The translations under genes and the position numbers were made by a program. The notes below the pieces were generated by a model. The model was not told the DNA's origin, made no database searches, and was given only the letters and a program-made list of their open reading frames with translations. From assembly GCA_965200955.1 (NCBI GenBank), contig OZ241742.1, forward strand, positions 3,534,001 to 3,598,000: 64,000 bases of DNA, written 5' to 3'. Of the stretch, positions 9,123-16,873 are shown one piece after another. The stretch is from Bin80 sp026708685. GTDB lineage: Bacteria; Bacteroidota; Rhodothermia; Rhodothermales; Bin80. Each line of letters opens with the position of its first letter. The first letter of the stretch is position 1.

Positions 9123-9589
9123 TGATCCATATGTTTATGATAATGAGTGAAAATTGTGAAGTAGAGTAAAAATCATTTTATCTATCCTTCACTTTTGAAG
9201 ATAGGCACTTCACATTAAGGATTTCCAATCAGGAAGAAAACGTTCAAAGGAATCACGAATTGGGAAATCCTCTGAATTTTTTAAAAACGTATTGAATCGT
9301 TTTAGTGACACTCGTTTGATCAAAAGTACCCGACTCAATGATAATAATTGACTCTCTGAACGGCCCATGATGATCGTTTTGGAAATCACTTCTCAAATGA
9401 ATGACTCACAAAAAGCCCACCATAGATTGTTCAACACATTTACCTTCAACCTAATGACCTACATCTTCACACTGTCTCATAGTCCTACCTATATTACCTT
9501 CCAGCATAGATCAATCATAAAGTTGAACCCAATGTTTCAAATCTCGCTGAGACAGACGTTCCCAATGAACCAACCCACTGTAACGAAAA
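9123..9589. other. AT-rich intergenic stretch without a recognisable gene
   Basis: Apart from the leader of the LRR gene at its left edge I see no coding signature, RNA gene or repeat here. Short open frames have no start context and low-complexity composition. Confidence 0.5.
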
Positions 9590-9620
9590 CACGCTCGCCG
9601 CAATCAGTGCGGCGAGCGTG
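9590..9620 (-). terminator. Rho-independent terminator of the His-rich TonB receptor gene
   Basis: A perfect 13-bp stem (CACGCTCGCCGCA at 9590-9602 and its complement at 9608-9620) with a five-base loop. On the minus strand it is followed by TTTTCGTT. It lies about 90 bp after the stop of the gene at 9710-12226 and is GC-rich in AT-rich surroundings. Confidence 0.85.
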
Positions 9621-9709
9621 AGTCATTCACATAGAATCATAAGTCAGAGAAAGTTTCTATAAATGAACCATGATTCGTAGAGGAATGATGACCATCCCCA
9701 TTAGTGACC

Positions 9710-12226
9710 CTAGAAATGAAACGTATACGTTAACCGAATGTCACGTCCCGGTAAAGGCACCGTGTCTTTCAATAATGAAGTGTGTGACCGTGCAAGAATA
9801 TTGGTGAGATTGAAGCCTTGCAAAGCAAGCGTATGGACGGTAGAATTTACGATCAATCGATACCGTATTTTGGCATCTAACATCGTATATCCTTCGGTTT
9901 CTTCTTCAACGAAAAATACCTGATCCTGTTTGGCAACATGTCTCACGGAGAATTGTGCCAGAACATTAGACCAAGAATACTGTAGGGAAGCCTTGACTCT
10001 CAAGGGAGGCATTCGAGGTAGATTCCCATCCACAGAAGTCAGTTTTCCTTGAATATAATCTCCAGAAAGCCCCAAGGAGAGATTTGTCTTCCCGCGGTCA
10101 ATCAAGCGAATGTCTGAATCAAATTCTACTCCTAATATCCTTGCATCGGACTGAGCGGTCCGTAAGACTGGGAGCTCCCCATCCATATCCCCAGTTCGTC
10201 CAAAATAGATGAAATTCGTTGATTGATTGATATACCCACTCAACGTCAACTGAACTGGATCAGTATGGATATGGCCAGAGACGGTAGAGTTGATGGTGAT
10301 TTCTGGCTCTAGGTCTTCATTGCCAATTTCGATGGAGCGAATTGCGGTATGAAGCCCATCAGAATAGAGTTCTGCTGCACTAGGAGTTTTCGCGGCACGT
10401 GCAAGACTCATAGAAACAGAAAAATTCTTGCTGACTTCATAATTGAGGCCTGCTCCCACACTCAGCAGTGAAAAGGATCTATCCTTTTTGCCTTCAGCAT
10501 CATACGATTGGAAGTGCATCCGACCACTGAACTCAAGCCTTAAAGACCCCATATCCAGTTGCTCCATGGCAAAAATTCCAAAATCAGAACTAACCGTCTG
10601 TGGCTGACTGGCATGACTGCCGGATACATCTAAATCACGTCTTTTGAGCTGCACCCCAGCAACCCCCGCGGTTGTACCGAAGAGAGAGTGATCCAATTCT
10701 AGCCGACCTTCAAATTGAAGATTATCATAAACAGCTCCTACCCCATCTTCACCTTCTTCAGCATGCTCAATCTCAGTGTGATTGTAATCTACAAATCCTA
10801 ACCTGAACCGAAGAGTCTTGATAGCTTCGTCACCGAAACGATAGGCACCTTCAAGATCATATGCAACGGACTGAAGGTCGAGTGAGACTTCGCCAATCCC
10901 ATCTTCGTGACCATGCTCCTCGTGGTCATCATGATCTTCATCTTCGTGGTCATCATGATCTTCATCTTCGTGGTCATCATGATCTTCATCCTCATGGTCA
11001 TCATGATCTTCATCTTCGTGGTCATCATGGTCATCATGCCCATGATCATCATGACCATGTGCATGTCCAGGTATACCATAATCTTTGTTATTCATGCTTA
11101 CAGAGACTCCAATATAACCGCGACGGCCAAGCCAAGACATTCCAAATGAGCCTCGCGAAACCGAAGTTCTAGAGTTATCAATGTGATTGATCATGGAAAC
11201 TTCTTCGGTTTCATGGTCATGTTCGTCATGCTCTTCATGATGTTCTTCCTCTTCATCATGTTCATGCTCATCATGATCATGTTCCTCTTCCTCATGGTGC
11301 TCTTCGTCATGGTCGTCATGTCCGCCAAGAATCCCTTCTGGATTAAACATAGGAGTGGACACATCGCCCGTCTCACGCAATAAACCCCGTGCACGCCAAA
11401 CGACATTTCCAAAGCTACCAGTAATACTTCCGCCCCCACTCCTCTCATCGGCTCCTAATCCACCTCTTCCCATGACGATTCCCTCAATCCGGTTGACTGG
11501 CCGCTGGGTAGGAATCCGTCCATCCATCACATTAATAACTCCTCCTGTAATATCACTTCCGTAAAGCAATGTCGCAGGTCCACGAATGATTTCAATTCGC
11601 TCTGCATCAAATGCTTCTACCCCCACGGCATGATCTTCACTCTGATCACTCACATCGCCAATATCCAGTCCATGCTGTAGAATTTTCACTCGACTACCGC
11701 CAACCCCACCGATGATGGGGCGGCTGGCTCCTGGTCCATAATAGGTAGAATTGATCCCTGGCTGAAGCATGAGCGATTCTCCCAGATTTGATCCAGCTGA
11801 CTCACGTAATTCTGCCCCGAGCATCACATCAACGGGGTTCACCAACTCTAAACGAGTCAATGCAGTAGGTCCCGCAGAAACAACCAACTCTTCAAGTCGG
11901 ATATGCATCTGGACCTCAACATCTACGATCACTGTCTCATCTGCTATGACAGTGACATTCTGAGATTTTTGTCCCCAGGTTGGACTATCGACCCGCAAGA
12001 GTACAGATCCAACAGGCACATCTTCAAATAGAAAGTATCCTTGCTCATCTACAGCTTGAGAGAAACGGATTCCGACTATAGACACCTTAGCATCAGTGAC
12101 AACTGATTCACTGTCCGTTAAATAAACAGTTCCCGCAATACGACCCACATCCTGGGCGAATGCCGAGGGAAATCCGGCAATCATGGTTAATGTTGCAAAC
12201 AACAATAGATGTAACGTTTTCATCAA
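9710..12226 (-). CDS. TonB-dependent receptor with His/Asp-rich loops, probable metal (zinc-type) transporter
   Basis: An 838-residue outer-membrane receptor: signal peptide to about residue 24, a carboxypeptidase-regulatory-like beta domain (GRIAGTVYLTDSE), a plug domain (ELVVSAGPTAL, then IIRGPATLLYGSDITGGVINV) and a 22-strand type barrel ending in RLTYTFHF. Two long extracellular-type insertions are composed almost only of His, Asp and Glu, one of them a tandem repeat of HDDHEDED. Such loops are known from zinc receptors of the ZnuD kind, so a role in zinc or other divalent metal uptake is inferred. Terminal Phe is typical of Omp85-inserted barrels. A strong terminator follows, so it is probably transcribed alone. 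Confidence 0.88.
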   Translation of the reverse strand: MMKTLHLLLFATLTMIAGFPSAFAQDVGRIAGTVYLTDSESVVTDAKVSIVGIRFSQAVDEQGYFLFEDVPVGSVLLRVDSPTWGQKSQNVTVIADETVIVDVEVQMHIRLEELVVSAGPTALTRLELVNPVDVMLGAELRESAGSNLGESLMLQPGINSTYYGPGASRPIIGGVGGSRVKILQHGLDIGDVSDQSEDHAVGVEAFDAERIEIIRGPATLLYGSDITGGVINVMDGRIPTQRPVNRIEGIVMGRGGLGADERSGGGSITGSFGNVVWRARGLLRETGDVSTPMFNPEGILGGHDDHDEEHHEEEEHDHDEHEHDEEEEHHEEHDEHDHETEEVSMINHIDNSRTSVSRGSFGMSWLGRRGYIGVSVSMNNKDYGIPGHAHGHDDHGHDDHDDHEDEDHDDHEDEDHDDHEDEDHDDHEDEDHDDHEEHGHEDGIGEVSLDLQSVAYDLEGAYRFGDEAIKTLRFRLGFVDYNHTEIEHAEEGEDGVGAVYDNLQFEGRLELDHSLFGTTAGVAGVQLKRRDLDVSGSHASQPQTVSSDFGIFAMEQLDMGSLRLEFSGRMHFQSYDAEGKKDRSFSLLSVGAGLNYEVSKNFSVSMSLARAAKTPSAAELYSDGLHTAIRSIEIGNEDLEPEITINSTVSGHIHTDPVQLTLSGYINQSTNFIYFGRTGDMDGELPVLRTAQSDARILGVEFDSDIRLIDRGKTNLSLGLSGDYIQGKLTSVDGNLPRMPPLRVKASLQYSWSNVLAQFSVRHVAKQDQVFFVEEETEGYTMLDAKIRYRLIVNSTVHTLALQGFNLTNILARSHTSLLKDTVPLPGRDIRLTYTFHF
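10917..11041 (-). repeat. 24-bp tandem repeats encoding HDDHEDED units
   Basis: Four near-identical 24-bp units plus a partial fifth lie in frame inside the TonB receptor gene. They differ only at single positions (TCGTGG versus TCATGG). Each unit adds eight residues of metal-binding side chains, so slippage would change loop length without shifting the frame. Confidence 0.9.
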
Positions 12227-12342
12227 GTTTTAAGTAAGTTTATGAAAAATGAAGAGTGGCTTGTAAAAAACCGTGTGTGAACAGTAAATCACCCATATGC
12301 TCGGATAGATTCCCTGACACAGATCAATGATGTCTCTAACAA

Positions 12343-13539
12343 AATTATAGGGAAAACTGTAACTTGAGACCTTTGCATTGATTTGAGTGTAAATGTGTTT
12401 CATGCGACAGTTAGATTCATCTGGGAGACAATCAAAAAAAATCGAGGACGAGTGTGCTTTCGTTAAGAATCTCAACCAAATAGATGTAATCTTATCTACT
12501 CCTGTACAAGTGGATACACTCAAGATCCGGTCAAATCGTTGACCTTTAACTGCTTCCCAACCATGCCTATTACAATCGCAGTCATTTGGTTAATAATATC
12601 CAAATCACCGTGAGCATACTTATATGCAAACTGCGATACATATCGGTTCATGTGCTTTTTGCTGATATGGCGATAGGTGTAACGCTGTGCACGATGAAGA
12701 CATTCCCTAAACGATCTGCAATCGTGGGTTGAAGGAGATAATTCACCAGAGGTTTGCGAAATCATCCGCTGTTTCTGGCCCTGATCGTGAAATCTCACGA
12801 CACCTGGATGCTCAACCCCAGATGAGACTGATTTTGTTCGTTGTGAATGATTCACATACTGTTGAGATGTTGGGTGTAAAGCATTGGAGTCAACCTTTGC
12901 CGTCACATGGTAGGATGCAAGATCACTTTCATGCTCTACTCCCCTGTCACCTATGGCTTGTGTGGTTGAGGGGAGAGGCGATGAAACATGCTGAGAATCT
13001 TGTGATTCACCTTGAATAGATTCTTCTTCAATGGAAAATCCCTGAAGTACTTGGATGATTTTGGGGGGCATCCCCTCACGGATACGATGAAGCATATGCC
13101 ATGCAGAGTCCTGACTAATGCCCAAATCTCTGTGCAACTTCACACTGGAGATCCCGTGAATACTGGTACATTCTAAAAAGATCGCCCACACCCACTTGTG
13201 TAGTGGGATCTTGGTGGATGCTAGTACAGTGGATGTTTTCACGGAGAAATATCGCTTACAATCCCTGCACCGATAGGGCATCCCATTGGAGTTGCTTGTT
13301 TCGTATGTGTCAACCCCATCACATCTTGGACACAGCCGCCCGTCAGCCCAAATGATGGATTCAAACCACTTCCTCGCTGATTCTTCATCAGGAATCAATT
13401 CACGTAAAGTCGTCAAATTCAACTCCTCACGAAAGGAATGCAGAAGTCCAGTATCGGTCATGATAGATTCACTCATTAGGGCAAAATTTTATGCGTGTAC
13501 TGTCTTGTGTCAGAAAAGTTACAGTTTTCCCTATAATTT
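12343..13539 (-). mobile_element. IS1595-like insertion element with 24-bp perfect terminal inverted repeats
   Basis: Positions 12343-12366 and 13516-13539 are perfect inverted copies (24 bp; core ATAGGGAAAACTGTAAC). They bound 1197 bp holding one transposase-like gene. No clear 8-bp target duplication is visible at the outer ends, which suggests an old insertion or rearranged flanks. Nothing else is encoded inside. The stretch 12227-12519 outside the ORF is left flank and element end. Confidence 0.8.
12520..13476 (-). CDS. IS1595-type transposase homologue lacking an evident DDE core
   Basis: A 318-residue uninterrupted ORF. The N terminus has the IS1595 zinc ribbon (CPRCDG and YRCRDCKRYFSVKTSTVL) and the following helical region (SAWHMLHRIREG, about residues 130-142). 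The C terminus matches the family end (SKKHMNRYVSQFAYK, then MVGKQLKVNDL). The middle, where IS1595 enzymes carry VDETYIGG, YTD and HTNGIES-like catalytic motifs, is replaced by a Ser/Gln/His-rich stretch in which none of these is recognisable. The protein may bind DNA but be unable to transpose, either as a decayed copy that kept its frame by chance or as an exapted DNA-binding protein. Confidence 0.75.
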   Translation of the reverse strand: MSESIMTDTGLLHSFREELNLTTLRELIPDEESARKWFESIIWADGRLCPRCDGVDTYETSNSNGMPYRCRDCKRYFSVKTSTVLASTKIPLHKWVWAIFLECTSIHGISSVKLHRDLGISQDSAWHMLHRIREGMPPKIIQVLQGFSIEEESIQGESQDSQHVSSPLPSTTQAIGDRGVEHESDLASYHVTAKVDSNALHPTSQQYVNHSQRTKSVSSGVEHPGVVRFHDQGQKQRMISQTSGELSPSTHDCRSFRECLHRAQRYTYRHISKKHMNRYVSQFAYKYAHGDLDIINQMTAIVIGMVGKQLKVNDLTGS

Positions 13540-13608
13540 ATTTTAGAGTGGGATAGCGAATGTTGGATATCACGGCTTGATCACAGTAGCAGGTGAAAAT
13601 CTCCAAGG

Positions 13609-14508
13609 TCACGACGACATTAACCTTTCAATTCGCTTTTCTGTGGGCGGATGTGTACTGAAGAGAGACATCATCCCCTTTCGCGAAAAAGGCATAATGA
13701 TAAACATGTGAGCGGTTGCTGGATTCGCATCCATGCTAACCTTATCATGCATCCTCTCAATCTTTGACAGTGCCCGTGCCAATCCTCGGGAATTCCCGGC
13801 AATTTGTGCACCAATTCGATCAGCCTCAAACTCTCGCGAACGGGAAACAGCAGCTTGAATCAGCATGGCCGCCAGCGGAGCAAGAATCAGCGTAGCAAGG
13901 AAACTCACCATGTTATCGCGGCGGTCTCCTCCTCCAAAAATCATGGCAAACTGGGCCATTTGAGTCAACATCATGATCGTAGCTGCAAGGGTAGCAGCAA
14001 TTGAACTAATCAGAATATCTCGGTTCTGGACATGTGCCAATTCGTGGGCCATGACTCCAGATAGTTCTTCCGAGTTCAGATTTCGAATCAGCCCTTCGGT
14101 AGCGGCCACTGCGGCATGATCAGGGTTCCTCCCCGTAGCAAAGGCATTCGGGGATGGATCAGGAATGACATACACTCGGGGCATGGGCAATCCCGTATTG
14201 TCCACTAGACGCTTGGTCAGACGGTACAACTCATGATCGGACCCTACTTCTCGGGCACGATACATTTTGAGCACAATCTTATCTGAAAACCAGTAGGAGC
14301 CAAAATTCATTGCAATCGCAAGAATAAATGCCAAAACCAAGCCTATGGAGCCCCCGAAAGATGCACCGATCGCGAGCATCAAACCACTTAAGCCCCCTAA
14401 GAGAAGCACTATCTTAATGCCACTAACCATGTAGATGAAGATTTTAGTCAAATGAAAGGTTGCTAACTCTCCGTAGAGGAGAAAGTTCCAAGGATGAATG
14501 AAATTCAC
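13609..14508 (-). CDS. htpX: HtpX-family membrane zinc metalloprotease (M48)
   Basis: A 299-residue protein with two N-terminal transmembrane helices, the zinc-binding HELAH motif in MAHELAHVQNRD (around residue 155), another hydrophobic pair, and the third zinc-ligand region REFEADRIGA. HtpX degrades damaged or misassembled inner-membrane proteins. The usual family start aligns with MVSGIKIVLLLGG, so an internal ATG at 14430 may be the true start and the first 26 residues may not be translated. The last residues HPPTEKRIERL are the family C terminus. Confidence 0.92.
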   Translation of the reverse strand: MNFIHPWNFLLYGELATFHLTKIFIYMVSGIKIVLLLGGLSGLMLAIGASFGGSIGLVLAFILAIAMNFGSYWFSDKIVLKMYRAREVGSDHELYRLTKRLVDNTGLPMPRVYVIPDPSPNAFATGRNPDHAAVAATEGLIRNLNSEELSGVMAHELAHVQNRDILISSIAATLAATIMMLTQMAQFAMIFGGGDRRDNMVSFLATLILAPLAAMLIQAAVSRSREFEADRIGAQIAGNSRGLARALSKIERMHDKVSMDANPATAHMFIIMPFSRKGMMSLFSTHPPTEKRIERLMSS

Positions 14509-14732
14509 TTCTATGCATACGGCATTCGCCTAGACAACTGTAATAACCATGTCTTTAGATCATGTGGACACTTGACTGATACTGATCAACATGGCCCTCA
14601 GTCTCCATATTCTTGAACCATCCTACTTGTGTCTGAGTGATCTCATCCCTGAATACTTGGTATCTCTGGTTTTAAATGCAAACTTTGACTATATTCTATA
14701 ATACCATCTGATCAACTTCTTTCATAGGATCC

Positions 14733-15902
14733 ATGTATAAACAATTAAATTCTTGGCTTGACAACTATCGAGATGTCGCCTTTGATCTCATTCGGATCTA
14801 TCTTGGCATTGGTTTACTTGCGCGAGGCCTGTTTTTTCTGATCAATGCAGAATCCTTTGTAGCCCTTCTGCCCGTAGACACCCCTAATTGGCTTCTTTAT
14901 GATTGGGTGCACTTCCTTGTTGCATGGATCCATATCATCGGGGGATTCGCAATTACCGTTGGGTTTTGGACAAGAATTGCTGCTCTGATTCAAATCCCTA
15001 TCCTGTTTGGGGCTGTCTTTTTGAGTCTGGGAAGCTTGTTTTCGGCCAGCCAGTCCTTTGAACTATCCTCTCTTGTCCTGTTCATACTGATCTTGGTGAT
15101 GATTTGTGGATCGGGACATTGGAGCCTTGACCGCCTGTTTTCCTCTAGCCAAACCAGCATCCAGAAATTTCTTTCTGGCCTGAATCCCCTCCGATCCTAT
15201 GCCTTTGATCTACTGCGGATGTATCTTGGTTTTGGGCTACTGGTTCGAGGCATCTTATTTATCGCAGATTCCAGTCATTTCCTGGATCTCATTGGAACCA
15301 GTTCGTTTGGAATGCTACGCTCCACTTTTGTACTTCACTATGTAGCTCTTTCACATCTGTTGGGTGGATTCATGCTTCTATCAGGTTTACTTTCACGCAT
15401 AGGTGCACTCATTCAACTTCCCATCCTGATCGGAGCAGTCTTTGTTGAAGAAATGTCAGGTGGACTCACCGCTGGCACGCAAGGTTTTGAAATCGCAATG
15501 CTCGTACTCTTCTTGCTGGTTTTGATGGTTCTTTATGGATCTGGAACCATTTCAAGTGACTATTACTTATTTCACGAAACATCTACCTTTGTAGATGAAC
15601 CTATCATTGCACCACAAACAGCTGAAATTCTTAGTCAGAATGCTCCCGAAGAGAGCACTTTTTCTGATCCGGTAGAAACTCTTGCTGTTGCTGAGACATT
15701 CAGTCCAGAGGACTCCATTGATGAAATCATGAAGAACCCCACTATTGTCGCTCAGGCACAGTACAGTTTCTGGGGCTGGTGCATGTTTCAGATCAATATT
15801 ACACCTCATCCAAAAGAGATTCTGTTCAAGGATGTACATACAGGGGAGATCGTGCGTCGGAGCAAAGATCCCAGGGTGCTCCAGCGGTTCAAATACAGGT
15901 AA
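14733..15902 (+). CDS. Tandem-duplicated DoxX-like membrane protein
   Basis: A 389-residue protein made of two homologous four-helix DoxX-like units (about residues 15-140 and 155-275). Corresponding segments are FDLIRIYLGIGLLARG and FDLLRMYLGFGLLVRG, and TRIAALIQIPILFGAVF and SRIGALIQLPILIGAVF. A hydrophilic linker of about 50 residues and a short C-terminal domain follow (FQINITPHPKEILFKD). DoxX proteins are linked to redox and thiol metabolism at the membrane, but the role of the double form is unknown. The 3' end overlaps the convergent ybeY gene by 14 bp. Confidence 0.8.
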   Translation: MYKQLNSWLDNYRDVAFDLIRIYLGIGLLARGLFFLINAESFVALLPVDTPNWLLYDWVHFLVAWIHIIGGFAITVGFWTRIAALIQIPILFGAVFLSLGSLFSASQSFELSSLVLFILILVMICGSGHWSLDRLFSSSQTSIQKFLSGLNPLRSYAFDLLRMYLGFGLLVRGILFIADSSHFLDLIGTSSFGMLRSTFVLHYVALSHLLGGFMLLSGLLSRIGALIQLPILIGAVFVEEMSGGLTAGTQGFEIAMLVLFLLVLMVLYGSGTISSDYYLFHETSTFVDEPIIAPQTAEILSQNAPEESTFSDPVETLAVAETFSPEDSIDEIMKNPTIVAQAQYSFWGWCMFQINITPHPKEILFKDVHTGEIVRRSKDPRVLQRFKYR

Positions 15903-16395
15903 CCCCTACCCGTCTCAACACCTCATTCTCCTTTTTTCTCATGCTCTCTCTCTCTTTTGGGGTGTGATCGTCGAACCCAAGAACATGTAAAAGTCCATGG
16001 ATGACATATCGACTTGCCTCTTCAGTGAATGTCGCACCATAATCTTGGCAGTACTGCTCTGCAAAATCTAGATTCACATAAATTTCGGCATCAATCACGG
16101 TTTCACTGCCGAGAGAAAAGGTCAACACATCAGTATTGTAATCGGCGTTTTTCCATGATAGATTTAAACGGTGGACATGTTCGGTATCTGTAAGAATGAT
16201 TTCCAGTCGATGCATGTCCATCTGTTTGGATTGCATCACTTCATCAATGAGTTGACGCACTAGGGCTGGCTCCAGATTCAGCCGCGGGTGATCATTCCAA
16301 ATCATGACCGCATCTAGTGCGGGCAACGCATGCGGTTCGGGCCAGAACGCTGTTGAGCACTCAGTCACTGGGCGATTCGTCTTCATCAAACTCAA
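15889..16395 (-). CDS. ybeY: Endoribonuclease YbeY, 16S rRNA maturation and ribosome quality control
   Basis: A 168-residue protein with the UPF0054 zinc signature HGLLHVLGFDDH near its C terminus. The first 30 residues look like a poorly conserved extension. YbeY processes the 3' end of 16S rRNA and acts with RNase R in ribosome surveillance. Its 5' end overlaps the upstream gene at 16361-16852 by 35 bp on the same strand, so the two are probably co-expressed. Confidence 0.92.
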   Translation of the reverse strand: MSLMKTNRPVTECSTAFWPEPHALPALDAVMIWNDHPRLNLEPALVRQLIDEVMQSKQMDMHRLEIILTDTEHVHRLNLSWKNADYNTDVLTFSLGSETVIDAEIYVNLDFAEQYCQDYGATFTEEASRYVIHGLLHVLGFDDHTPKERESMRKKENEVLRRVGVTCI

Positions 16396-16852
16396 ATCCT
16401 TCCAGAATCCCTTCAGCCATCAGAAATGCAACCACGCTATTGGAAATCTGCCGCGGCATTTTCGTGTAATCCATATCCAGCAAACGCCGGTCGTAATTGG
16501 AAAAGACCTGACACCATGCACTGGCTTGAACAATCAATGCATTGACGACATTGTGGCCTTTCGCATAAAAGATCACTTCGCGAAAGTCCTCTTCTGCGAC
16601 CAGCCCCGTACATCCAACTAGGTGCAGTTGACAGCTGTTGGTTTCAGCGGTAATGATGTGTCCAGGAATCTCATCTTTCAAATCCCCAGGGAATTCTACA
16701 TCAATCGAGATTTCGAGATGCACCATCTGATGAAGGTCAGGGTTATGAATTTCATAGGAGACCGATCCCTCCTTTCGTTGAGGTTCTGCCCCAAGCGTCC
16801 GCCCTATCCGATCAAAATCCTCCTCCGAGAATTGAAAATTCTTTGTTGTCAT
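16361..16852 (-). CDS. Conserved-looking cytoplasmic protein upstream of ybeY
   Basis: A 163-residue acidic, soluble protein without signal peptide or membrane helix and of unknown family. It begins MTTKNFQFSEEDFDRIGRTL and ends in an Asp/Glu-rich tail. The composition suggests a mixed alpha/beta fold. It overlaps ybeY by 35 bp and lies 21 bp downstream of the DUF2723 gene, so the three minus-strand genes probably form one transcript. Confidence 0.72.
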   Translation of the reverse strand: MTTKNFQFSEEDFDRIGRTLGAEPQRKEGSVSYEIHNPDLHQMVHLEISIDVEFPGDLKDEIPGHIITAETNSCQLHLVGCTGLVAEEDFREVIFYAKGHNVVNALIVQASAWCQVFSNYDRRLLDMDYTKMPRQISNSVVAFLMAEGILEGFEFDEDESPSD

Positions 16853-16873
16853 CAGGATACAGAGATGGATATC

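Noticed and set aside
9367..9621. An 84-codon plus-strand frame after the LRR gene
   Set aside because: It ends inside the terminator hairpin and has no start signal or recognisable domain.
10861..11383. Frames on the plus strand opposite the His-rich repeats (Met/Ile/His-rich)
   Set aside because: They are produced by the tandem repeats of the TonB receptor gene on the other strand.
12230..12523. A 97-codon minus-strand frame between the TonB receptor and the transposase
   Set aside because: It spans the left terminal repeat of the IS and outside flank, and has no homology-like features.
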